Below, piece after piece: positions 48,572 through 57,801 of a DNA stretch of 64,000 bases. The position numbers and the translations under genes were made by a program. The DNA comes from Plasmopara viticola (lineage: Eukaryota; Oomycota; Peronosporomycetes; Peronosporales; Peronosporaceae). The notes beneath the pieces are model-generated. The model worked only from the letters and a program-made list of their open reading frames with translations. It made no database searches and was not told the DNA's origin. The stretch lies in the NCBI GenBank assembly GCA_001695595.3, contig MBPM02000024.1, forward strand, positions 372,001 to 436,000. The letters are read 5' to 3'. Positions within the stretch are counted from its first letter, which is position 1, and the number at the start of each line of letters is the position of its first letter.

Positions 48572-49423
48572 TTACTCAATCTTGTTAGCACGCTTCACAT
48601 CTTCGGATGCGACTGAGTGTGCGGCACTGCACAATTGGGCTACATTGACGAAATTTTTGCAGACACAGGCGGGCAGACACACGTAGTAACACAACTAGTG
48701 ATCAACATTCAACAAAACAAGTAAAGAGTGAGTCCACGCATAACGACTACTTTCAAGATGAAAATGACGACGTACTCTCACGACAGGTACATCAATAATC
48801 GGGATCATTAATGTGGGATCGAAATGCAGCACGTAGAGCAAAATGTAAAATAGCTCGGCGCCGACGCAACAAAAGCCAAAAAACGGGTAACACCCATAGT
48901 AGAAGCGTAGTAAAAAGTTACGCTCCGCTGATACTACCTTGTGATGGCCACGACTCGAGTACATGTGGTACCAGTGGCTGGAAAAGTCGAGGATCAGCAG
49001 GTACAGAAAGATCAAGATATGTTGAGGGTACAGATGGGACAACACCAAAAGCAAACCCGCAGTTGAGCAACGGTCCGTGACCATATCTAACACGGCACCA
49101 TACGTAGAGCCTGTAGGAAAAAATCGCGTCAGCGGGAAAAAAAGCACAGTAAATTGAGTCGTACATTGGTTGCACAAGCGCGCGAACAAGCCGTCAAAAT
49201 AGTCGCACGTGAAGCTCAGCACATAACACAGTACACTGGCCTTGTAATTCGTGAGGGCCACTGCCAAACTATAGAAGATCAGAAAAACGCGCGTATAGCC
49301 GATGAGGTTGGGCACGTAGAAAACCACGTCCGTCACAGTGCGCTGCTTCTCAACCATGGTAATTTTGTCTTTCTTTAAAGAAGTTGCTCCGACGAGCGAT
49401 GAAGTTGCACGATGTGCGTCCAC
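48572..49423 (-). CDS. Phosphatidylinositol synthase (CDP-diacylglycerol-inositol 3-phosphatidyltransferase)
   Basis: ER-membrane enzyme joining CDP-diacylglycerol and myo-inositol. Three minus-strand exons: 49423-49165, 49110-48782 and 48694-48572. Removing intron 1 (49111-49164, phase 1) creates CDYFDGLFARLCNQCSTYGA followed by VLDMVTD, an exact D-x2-D-G-x2-A-R-x8-G-x3-D-x3-D motif of CDP-alcohol phosphotransferases. YVPNLIGYTRV, HWYHMYSS and FYYGCYPFFGFCCVGAELFY fit PI synthase rather than other family members. The last exon gives LCYYVCLPACVCKNFVNVAQ and ends SEDVKRANKIE, like plant PIS C-termini. Reading through intron 2 instead ends the protein early and loses the last helix. Start is at 49423 or the second Met (MVEKQRTV), which matches family length better. 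It is head-to-head with the J-like gene. Confidence 0.9.
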
Positions 49424-49430
49424 CAGCTAA

Positions 49431-49793
49431 TGTCCACCACACAGTTTTACCATACATCTGTACCGGTATGCAGCACCAGCGTCGAACAGCTGATGTACAC
49501 GACCCAGTTCTACCATATATGCAGGGCTAATGTCCACTACACAGTTCTTTGATATCTGTACCGGTATGCAGCAAGACGAGGTTGATGTCCACCACACAGT
49601 TCTACCATATCTGTACCGGTATGCAGCATCACGAGGTTGATGTCCATCACACAGTTCTACCATATCTGTACCGGTATGCAGCAAGACGAGGTTGATGTCC
49701 ACCACACAGTTCTACCATATCTGTACCGGTATGCAGCAAGACGAGGTTGATGTCCACCACACAGTTCTACCATATCTGTACCGGTATGCAGCA
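49431..49793. repeat. 55-bp minisatellite in a divergent promoter
   Basis: Units begin with TGTCCACCACACAGTTCTAC at 49586, 49641, 49696 and 49751, spaced exactly 55 bp. A further 55-bp copy is at 49531, and two diverged or truncated copies are at 49431 and 49494. The final copy is cut at 49793. Each full unit holds the palindrome TACCGGTA. The right-hand copies are nearly identical, while the left-hand ones are degenerate. The array fills most of the 397-bp gap between the PI synthase and J-like start codons. Confidence 0.93.
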
Positions 49794-49820
49794 TGCTCTC
49801 ACACTGCATATGCTCTGCTA

Positions 49821-51159
49821 ATGGTTGTTGCGCCACCTCCGGAGCTATTTCGGCTATACCCAGACGCGTTGCGTGACTCACAAGCCGCCGTATATGCGCT
49901 TTTTATTGCCGCACCGCTTTCTGCATTGGCATCATATGTGCTGCTATACCGGGGCAAGAAGACGTCGCCCTTGCAAGTTTATATCGTGTCGCTTGTTGTG
50001 CCAACGCTCGCCATGTGGCCGTTTATGGTACGAAGTGGAGCCACTGTCTTTCCCACTTGATTCATTGAATCTAATGATGCCTTTGCACGTATTAACATGT
50101 CTTTATTGACGATTAATGCAGTGGTACTGGCCCGAAGAGCAAAACGTGTACAAGCTGTTGACAGTATGCTCTCACGTATAACACTTACTGGGCGGTTGCT
50201 TGCTAATCTGGCTACATATTATGATCAAACCTGTCAGATGAGTCGTATGGAGACGCATTACCAATGGGCGCAGAAATACGCCTATCTTCGAAAGCATTAC
50301 CAGGCGGGTACCATATCGCCCGAGGCTTGGCATACGATCGATACGGCCTACGACGTACGTTGCTTGTGTTGCAACCTTTGGTTCTAACGTAGAACTTATG
50401 ATCATTGCTCTTTTTCATAAATCAGAGTATCTACAATGAGCAATCGCGTTATTTGTATGACTTTTGGGGACCAGGTCAAGAGAATATGACAATGACGGAT
50501 ACAATCATCAACGTTGGACTTTTCTACGTTCTTTGGATTGCTATCGTGTACGTTAAATCGCTGTTTCTTGTCGAGTTTATCTCAAAGTGAGTTTGACTGG
50601 AAACACTTTGTTCTTGTTCAAGCAGCTACGCTGTCACAACTCCTAAGGCATCGCAGGCAGCCAGCAAGATGTCGTATGTGGCGCTCGTGATAGTACGTGC
50701 GAGTTTTAGACTTGTATTGATGATTGTTAGGATAAAAGGCCGCTTCATGGTCTACCTAACGATTTGTAGCTGATGGCTATAGAGTTGACAGTCCGGATGA
50801 CTCGCTATGATCCGATAATAAAGGAGATATCCCCGTATACGACTCCACGCGAGTCTCTAATGTGGGGTCATTGGTTCTTTCCTATTGTCGTATTTGCGAG
50901 GCTTTCAATCACAAAAGTTTTCTACGTGGACCTGGACAAACACCAACAACGTGTGCTCGTCCGTATGGTGGAGACAAACATGGTAAGTTGTTGTGTTTGC
51001 ATAGGAGTGGTAAATGTAAACCTGCTTTATATACATATCAATGGTCTGACAAACATTGCAACTTCACCTTAACAGGAAACGATGAAGGAATTGTTGATTT
51101 TGAATGAGAAGTTGCTGCCGGAACGCGAAAGGGTCAGTGAAACCAAGAAGGAAATATAA
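49821..51159 (+). CDS. Multi-pass membrane protein with a degenerate J (DnaJ-like) domain
   Basis: Seven exons predicted by splice sites and phase: 49821-50027, 50122-50163, 50238-50354, 50426-50586, 50665-50692, 50770-50982, 51076-51159, about 283 residues. The N-terminus has two hydrophobic segments (AVYALFIAAPLSALASYVLL; VYIVSLVVPTLAMWPFM). Exons 2-4 then give EEQNVYKLLTMS, WAQKYAYLRKHYQAG and IDTAYDSIYNEQSRYLYDFW. These match J-domain helices I to IV, with the closing AYxxLxxxxxRxxYDxxG pattern. The Hsp70-activating HPD tripeptide is replaced by QAG after the tyrosine. Two or three more membrane segments follow, and the tail is charged. A likely role is an ER-membrane J-like co-factor that cannot stimulate Hsp70 ATPase in the normal way; that is inference. 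I do not recognise an orthologue name. Confidence 0.68.
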
Positions 51160-51601
51160 ATTGAGTAGATCTTGCAGTGCATCCAACATTGTGTTGTAAT
51201 GCCATTGATTGCTTGACTTTGATACTAAAAATACAAGCGTACAACTTCTTGAGATTCATCACGCACCATTGAAGGAGCCTCTCGCACGCCTTGGCTTTGA
51301 ATTCCTTCATGAAATTGACAGCGATCTCACTTTTTACGAGCGCTGATGGGATCAAAAGTATTGAACGTGTTGCTATTTGGGCTAACGCATACAAATTCGA
51401 CATAGCCTTAAAAATGAAGAGACGCCAGCTCCTTGTACTTTTAAGGCCTACTTGCTGGAGCAGGCCTTTCGTTGTCGGTTTTATAGTGTCTTCTCTACTG
51501 CTTGTCACAAAAGATCTGACTTACGACAAAGACGCTTCTACACCGTCCACCGTAAAAGTATGTGTTACACTATTTTTGAGCATGCATTTTTTTACGTTTA
51601 C
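51160..51601. other. Intergenic, no recognised feature
   Basis: Sequence between the J-like gene and the truncated LINE. The minus-strand frame 51134-51508 is AT-biased and not recognised. Confidence 0.35.
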
Positions 51602-51612
51602 ACTATATTAGT

Positions 51613-51816
51613 CCGGATAGCACAAGACCTCGAAGTGGTACGTACCCTTGCACAAGACCGAAAGATATGGAAGACCCTCACGACCTCGGTGCTGGATGCA
51701 CTGCCCGCCGAGCGAGACCCGACGTATGCGGACACCACTCTATGCCGTGGACTAGCCAGACTGAGCCTAGCACGTGCATACCTTGGCAACGCGATAACGT
51801 AATACATTACATTATT
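51613..51816 (+). mobile_element. 5'-truncated LINE (3' end only) with 11-bp target duplication
   Basis: The plus strand encodes AQDLEVVRTLAQDRKIWKTL and ends LSLARAYLGNAIT, the C-terminus of the LINE at 53957-55085, then a TACATTACATT-type tail. ACTATATTAGT occurs at 51602-51612 and 51817-51827, a target-site duplication around a ~204-bp insertion. Here the frame reads DRKIWKTL without the stop that interrupts the longer copy. Confidence 0.85.
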
Positions 51817-51829
51817 ACTATATTAGTGT

Positions 51830-53944
51830 GCTAAACACTAATTTCAGTACGCGAACCGTGTGTATGACAGTAAATCCGAATGTATAAAGCCATGGGTATT
51901 ATGTAGAAATGTCCAAAGGCATTACTCCGACGTATTTCACAGCACCAATCGTCAGCTTCTATAATATCTCTTGGCTGGCCTGGTGCAGCAATAGGTCCAC
52001 CGTCAAAGTATTTTTAATGCTACTTGATAAGCTCTTGAAGCTGTGGTGTCAGAAAGATTTCATGCCATTAGTCATTGACGTCGAGCAAAAGTCCACATTG
52101 GGTCATTGCTTTCAGCGCATACGTGAGACCGTTGAAGTGACGCAACTCGTTGACTTGACGCACAGCTTTCGCGGTCATTCCTAAATCAAAGCGATTCTCG
52201 GGATTCAGGAGCTTGTCCGACCACGTAACATCACTGCAAACATCATTCGACCATTCCCCAGCACTGATCATTCGAAGCTTTTCAGCTTCCAACAAAGCTG
52301 TCCATGCATGTTTTATCTTTTCAATTAAAAAAAAATTGCCGGTTGATCGAAACGAGGTCGTCTAAGGTTTTGTGCCCGTCCGAAAACATCATTTTCTCTC
52401 GGGTCTCTCCAATTTATAGAGAAAATACCTACATTTGATATCAAACACAGATACACAAGATGTCAATATTCAAGCACATTGCACAAACCTTATTATCGTT
52501 TCACCCTATAGGAGTCATACGGTAACGAGCCCCAACGACGTCGTCCGCAATTTCTCTAATAAATCAGCTGCGATTTTCGTTTTCAAAACAATTCTTGGAG
52601 GAGAGATTCGAGAGAATATATCGATACGAACCATCATGGTCATTTTCTCGTCCTTGCACACAACATCTGCATATTTGACATTTTCGTCACCATGAACATA
52701 AGCGACAAATATTACAGTGTGCTCCATTTTTTCAGGGGATGCGCAAATTCTTCCCAGCCAGCATTCGCAATAAGACGTTGTTTGATTCCTAGCATTAAGA
52801 CTTCGGTAACACAACGCAAAAATAATACTTGGCTTACCAAAAGCTGTTGAATCCAAAGTGTTCTGCTTCGTCAATGATGCGTTGCCAATCCTTGAGTCGA
52901 CTTACTTAGCATTATTATCTGTGGATTAGTCGTGATGTTGTCACAAGCGACAACGATGAAAAGACCACGAGAAACATGATAGCAGTAGCTACAAGACGAC
53001 AAAACGCTTTAAAGAGCAAAACGTTTACTTGCTTAACTCACTTAGGACGCGTCTGCCACGACCAAGAATATCATTAAAAATCAGTACTTCACGGAGCAAT
53101 GGTTGCGGACTGGAGAATATTTTGACTTAGCCTTTAACCTCCGAGACATGCACTCGACACTTTCCCCAGCGAGTGGTCCAATCATAAATTGTATTGTAGG
53201 TACCTCAGAAAGCCATGGAAAATCTCTCAATAGAGCGAAGAATGATGCCTTTCTTTACATTCTCGGTTTTGTTGATCATAATCTTCATTCTGTCGCGAAC
53301 AGTGGTGACTTGTTGCATCGAGCGTTTCCAATTCTGCGGAGCAGATTACTTGAGCTTCAGGACCTCCATTTTATCTTTGTGATCAGAAAGTACGTCGATA
53401 AGTTCAGGCTGAAGCTGCCGCTACCTTTCATATCGTATGCAGCAACGATAGGCGATGGCGAAAGCATTCAACTGAGAATGATGAATCTGTACAAACTCTG
53501 CCGACCTTTTAACCGCTAATTAAAAAAAATGCTGATATATGCTATGCGCCGACGCGTGTATCAGTGCGTATGACTATTATATAATTTACACTACATATGC
53601 GTCAACACCATTTACGGCATACAAATTCTCTGTACAGCAAGTCTTAAAACGCATCAATTTTTACAAATCAACTCAAGACAACTCTTGAACGCGATGAAAA
53701 ATGAAGTATCATCTCGGCCCCCCTTTTCAAACTTGCGTCATCGCCATCATCATTTGCACCACGAAGCGCATTTAAATAACCGTTACGCACATCTAAAGTG
53801 TTACATGCTCTATAGGTACCCTTCCAAGTGCGAGCATTTGACGCAATAAATTCCAAGGGAGGCATGAGTTTTACGAAGTAATTGAGTAGATTTAAAGCAA
53901 AACACAATGAACTGAGAGTCTTTGATATATTCTATTTTGATGTA
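51830..53944 (-). pseudogene. Unrecognised coding debris between two LINE insertions
   Basis: Several minus-strand segments look coding by composition but belong to no family I can name. They are 53907-53668 (PPLEFIASNARTWKGTYRAC, DDGDDASLKRGAEMILHF), 52874-52515 (YCECWLGRICASPEKMEHTV, HGDENVKYADVVCKDEKM, LKTKIAADLLEKLRTTSLG) and 52295-52068 (LEAEKLRMISAGEWSNDVC, NPENRFDLGMTAKAVRQVNE). Their order fits one decayed or intron-split minus-strand gene, but stops separate them. A 139-codon plus-strand frame (53103-53519) overlaps the gap and is also unassigned. Confidence 0.3.
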
Positions 53945-53956
53945 CTGACACAGCAA

Positions 53957-55085
53957 TGTAATGTAATGTATTACGTTATCGCGTTGCCAAGGTATGCACG
54001 TGCTAGGCTCAGTCTGGCTAGTCCACGGCATAGAGTGGTGTCCGCATACGTCGAGTCTCGTTCGGCGGGCAGTGCATCCAGCACCGAGGTCGTGAGGGTC
54101 TTCCATTTCTACCGGTCTTGTGCAAGGGTACGTACCACTTCGAGGTCTTGTGCTGTCCGGAGTCGAAAGCCGGAGCCACGGGAAACAAGATTGTGGTCGA
54201 GTGTCGAGGGGAGCGTGGTGCGGGGAAGTCCGCGCCATTTTGCTGCGGTGGAGAAGAAGTAGGCACGCATCTGGAGGTTAGCTGGAATGTCGGGATTGCG
54301 GCGAAGTACATGGCCAAACAGGCGCCAGCGAGCTTGTGTCAGTCGTAGTCTCAGCGGCCGCTCATCACAGAGGTCGTAGAGTCTGGCATTCGAAATGGGT
54401 CGGGGGTAGCGATAGCCAAGAGCGTAGCGAAGCTGACGGCGATGGAAACTCTCGAGGCCGTGGAGCTCTGACTTGGTAAGAGCCCAGTTGTACAGCAGAA
54501 TCGGTGGAACGTAGGTGTTGTACAATCGAATGCGTGTCTTGGGTGAGATGAGCGTGGGGCGGAGCCAGACGGACCAGAGGCGGTGGAGCGCGAGGGTGGC
54601 CAGGGACTTGCGTCGGGATAGATCTTTAATATCGCCGAGGAGTGTTCCGAGCTTCTTAGTGTGGTGCCAGGTTTCTTCTCGGGATCGGGCGTGTCGAGTG
54701 GCGCCCGACGGGTTGCAGTGGCGGCGGATTTCTGTGACTTCGGTCTTGGCTTCGTTTTTCAGGGTTAGAAGGAAGTCATCAATGCGGTGCTCACCTCTAT
54801 CGTAGATCTTGGTTTCTCGGAGGCCAAGGATATCGACGCGGTAGCGCCGGAGATCTTCGGGGAGTGTTACGTGCTTCTTGCGCTTCGAACCTAGAGAATC
54901 TACATTAAAGGAGCCAATCCGGATGCGGTTGGCGCGGTTAAGGGCGTGGAAGGGGGTTTGGCCTGGTGCTGGAGACCGTCGCGTCGAGGGTGAGACTCGT
55001 TAGAGACCTGCAGATGCCCGAGAGCACCTGCCCGAAGCGCGCGAGCATTAAGCCCCCGCGCTTGGAAGGAGGGCGTCACCCCAAC
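53957..55085 (-). mobile_element. Internally deleted LINE ('mini-LINE') with 12-bp target duplication
   Basis: CTGACACAGCAA occurs at 53945-53956 and 55086-55097, so the 1,129-bp element has both true ends. On the minus strand one frame opens with RIRIGSFNVDSLGSKRKKHV and DILGLRETKI, the start of an APE-type endonuclease. It passes directly, without a stop, into NEAKTEVTEIRRHC, EETWHHTKKLGTLLGDI and YVPPILLYNWALTKSELHGL. It ends with ARWRLFGHVLRRNPDIPANL, the C-terminal part after the reverse transcriptase. The endonuclease body and the whole RT core are missing. A single TAG interrupts the frame shortly before the end, followed by a TACATTACATT tail. It lies 61 bp past the stop of the hydrolase gene, in the same orientation, so probably within its 3' UTR. 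Confidence 0.85.
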
Positions 55086-55146
55086 CTGACACAGCAAGTT
55101 TACAATAAAAGAGTTATTTTCATGCATGCAGCCACGCTAACGTTAT

Positions 55147-56534
55147 TTACGCAGTGGCAGAATGTGCGTCCAAGCTGGTCACAGAATTGACAGCCTTATC
55201 ACCAGTAGCATGAAATTCACGCAGACGATCAAGGTACGTCATAGCAACTTCATTGCACCAGGATTTCAGCTTTATATTACCTTCAAAGAAGGCGCAGTGG
55301 CTCCCCTCAGGTGTTTCCAAAAGCATAGCGTTGGATTTCCTGCGGAATTCATCGTACGGAATTGTCTCCTTCGTGCAAACGGGATCATCCAGAGCGTTTA
55401 TGCAGAGAAATGGCACCTTGAGATTGTCCACATCTCGCATAGGGTTGTTTACCTTCCAGTATGCTTCCAAGTCTTGATAGCCGTGCATCTTCATGTACAC
55501 GAGCTCGTCGAACTCACGAATGTTTTTGGCTTTAAGAGCTTTTGACACGTCCACTACTTGATTCAACTCGCTCTTGTGGCGAAGGAGGAACATCTTGAGT
55601 AAAGAAGTCAGGAAAAAATCGTACACACGGTTGATTTTGCCACCACAAAAGAGGTCAAAGGCATTGTAACCAGGCGAGATCAAGACTCCAGCACGGACAT
55701 GGGACTTGTCGCCGAATTCGCACATATAACTGCACAGCAGACCTGATCCTGCTGAACTGCCAATACCGTACAGCTCACTCTTAGGAAACAGCTTTTCCAC
55801 ATAGGCAATAGCTTCTTCCAGATCTCGTACACAACCAAAAGCTTGTAGCTTTGGAGTAGCAAGCTTCAATCGTCCATGACCTCGTTTGTTAAACACTACG
55901 GGGCGATACCCATGAACGAGAGCCTCCGCACAAAGAGACCGCATGCTCTCACTACAACCGACGAGTCCGGCCATGATAATAGCAATGGGGGAATCACTTT
56001 TCAACGGAGACTTCATCTTTACTGAAGCCTCCAAAGCCCAGTCTAGAGAAGTTTGTCCGCCATCTTTAAGTGTGAGGACATCTCTCTTGTATCGGACGGA
56101 GCTTTGAGGCACCAACACGGTCAACATGCACTGGATGTGGGAATTAGTCCACCAGGTTGGAGTGTATCGATCCAGCAAGGGCTGTAGCGCCTATGAAAGG
56201 GGCACAGGGCGCCACAGTAAATATCTAGAAAAGAAAGCATTCCCATCCTCCACAATTTACTCACTTTGGTCATAAACTCGTTCAGCTCGGATTTGCCGGC
56301 AATAATGCGCTTAGTCGAGACTGCTCGAGAGCTCACAAAGGTTTTAGCTACCATCAAGGCAAAGCCTGTGAATAAAATGGCGGGAGGCAGTATCAGAACT
56401 CTAAAACAAAATCAATACGTGCAAACATTTCACGCGTTAAAAAGCAGGCCAATGGACGGCATAGAGTATCGGCCGGGGGGAAAAGCACTAGCTTACTTAT
56501 TCGATGTTGCGGTATTCACTATATTGCTCAGCAT
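55147..56534 (-). CDS. Alpha/beta hydrolase, ABHD1/ABHD3 (YheT-like) family, membrane anchored
   Basis: Three minus-strand exons, 56534-56497, 56400-56265 and 56190-55147, with introns in phases 2 and 0, giving about 405 residues. Exon 1-2 joined reads MLSNIVNTATSNKVLILPPA and ILFTGFALMVAK, an N-terminal membrane anchor. The catalytic triad is visible: nucleophile Ser204 in GIGSSAG (G-x-S-x-G), Asp near 326 in CINALDDPVC and His356 in PEGSHCAFFEG. The N-terminal signature WWTNSHIQCML and KRGHGRLKL match the ABHD1/2/3 branch, whose known members cleave lipid esters such as phospholipids. Substrate here is unknown. A start at 56178 would drop the anchor. A LINE fragment sits just after the stop. 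Confidence 0.85.
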
Positions 56535-56728
56535 GCTGTGAAAATTCGGTCGAACGTGATGATGCAAGTTCTATAGTTTAGATTCAAATAAGCGCCGTTT
56601 CGTGCGTCAAAATGGAAATTTAAAAATAAGATTGCTACAATGTCGATAGATTTAGAAGGGCCAAATTCTGAGAAGCGTTCCACAAATATTGATGGTGATA
56701 CGTAAATTTTAGATTAACCTATGCAAAT

Positions 56729-57724
56729 TTATACAGTGAAGTCCTCCTTCGAGTTGGCAAACATGGATAGAGCAGGAGCGTGAAGCAACAGCGATGACGG
56801 TAGATTCTGAAGGTGCGTACTGGGCTTTCTGTGGTCTGGATTGTACATGCTGAGCCAGTTTGTAAGAGCCTTACGAAGCATCTCAATATCACCGTACTGC
56901 GTGACGATCCCGCGTTCGTGACAAGCAAATTCGAGTTCACTGAGAGACAAGTCGTCCAATTCTCCCTGTAGTAACTGATGGTCATCGACACTTAGCGCCT
57001 CCATCCTCATCTCGAGCTTCTTTTCCAATTGCGATCGCATCAGTAGCTTGTTGAGCACAGCAAAGGTCGGAAACAGTGCCGAGCCTTCGGCCAGCACGTT
57101 GACATGCTCGCGCGAGAGCGCGTGAAGCGCTGCGGAGCCTTCAAAAAATGGTGTGAGCTCAGCCACTTGTATGGGGTGCAAGCCATTACTGTCGTTTTTT
57201 TTGGCCATCGCCAGCATCTCCTGCAACGTATCATCCTTGTGCTGGATCTGCACCAATAGCTGGACTAGCTTTGGATACGTTTTGGCTCTATTCTCTACGT
57301 CCTCTTGAGCAAATTGCGTCATTTGATCGGGGCGCCAGAATTGCCAGGGTAGTAGCTGCTTAGGGAACTGGTAACCTAGCAATGGCGCTGCGTAGCCCAA
57401 TACAGGCACGCAGAAGAAGGCTAAAAGAGGTAACGATTTCAAAAGATCCAAATGTGCCTGGCGCAGCAAAAGCATTTCTCGTCGTGTCAATTGTGCTTGG
57501 CCCTTGGACTCCTTGACCCGACGGCGCAATGCCCACGCTTCCTTGTTCTCGAGGTACAGACCCTTGCAGCCGGCCACGAATGGCTGAAGCCATTTTTGCA
57601 GCTTCTGGTAGGGCGATAGATCCTTAGGTAGTTTCGAGCTTAGACAGCGTAGATGATTAGGAGATCGCAATAGAGATGAGTAGAGCAAGTGGTTGCTACG
57701 CAAAGATGACAGCATGGCACACAA
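56729..57724 (-). CDS. LETM1-domain mitochondrial protein
   Basis: Intronless, 331 residues. An Arg/Ser-rich N-terminus (MCAMLSSLRSNHLLYSSLLR) suggests a mitochondrial presequence. One hydrophobic segment at about 97-118 (SLPLLAFFCVPVLGYAAPLL) is followed by QFPKQLLPWQFW and a soluble LETM1 (ribosome-binding-like) domain. That domain includes LDDLSLSELEFACHERGI followed by EMLRKALTNWLSMY, the typical 'L...L..AC..RG......LR..L..WL' signature. LETM1 proteins sit in the inner membrane and affect K+/Ca2+-proton exchange and translation. It is shorter than human LETM1 and lacks EF-hands, closer to LETMD1/MDM38-like forms. It is divergently paired with RPN6. Confidence 0.85.
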   Translation of the reverse strand: MCAMLSSLRSNHLLYSSLLRSPNHLRCLSSKLPKDLSPYQKLQKWLQPFVAGCKGLYLENKEAWALRRRVKESKGQAQLTRREMLLLRQAHLDLLKSLPLLAFFCVPVLGYAAPLLGYQFPKQLLPWQFWRPDQMTQFAQEDVENRAKTYPKLVQLLVQIQHKDDTLQEMLAMAKKNDSNGLHPIQVAELTPFFEGSAALHALSREHVNVLAEGSALFPTFAVLNKLLMRSQLEKKLEMRMEALSVDDHQLLQGELDDLSLSELEFACHERGIVTQYGDIEMLRKALTNWLSMYNPDHRKPSTHLQNLPSSLLLHAPALSMFANSKEDFTV

Positions 57725-57801
57725 TGTATCTTATCAATCTGCAGGTGGACTTTATTGTGTGGACCACGTAAGATCGAGCCCCCGGGGGAGAAACAAAAAG
57801 C
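57725..57801. promoter_or_regulatory. Divergent promoter between LETM1-like gene and RPN6
   Basis: Only 77 bp separate the two start codons. The interval includes a GC-rich palindrome (CCCCCGGGGG) about 20 bp before the RPN6 start. No initiator consensus was identified, so the call rests on position. Confidence 0.5.

Noticed and set aside
48811..49378. Plus-strand frames opposite PI synthase
   Set aside because: The minus strand carries the complete CDP-alcohol phosphotransferase motif, so these are antisense shadows.
49431..49793. CRISPR-like array
   Set aside because: The units are contiguous 55-bp tandem copies without unique spacers, in a eukaryotic intergenic region, so this is a minisatellite.
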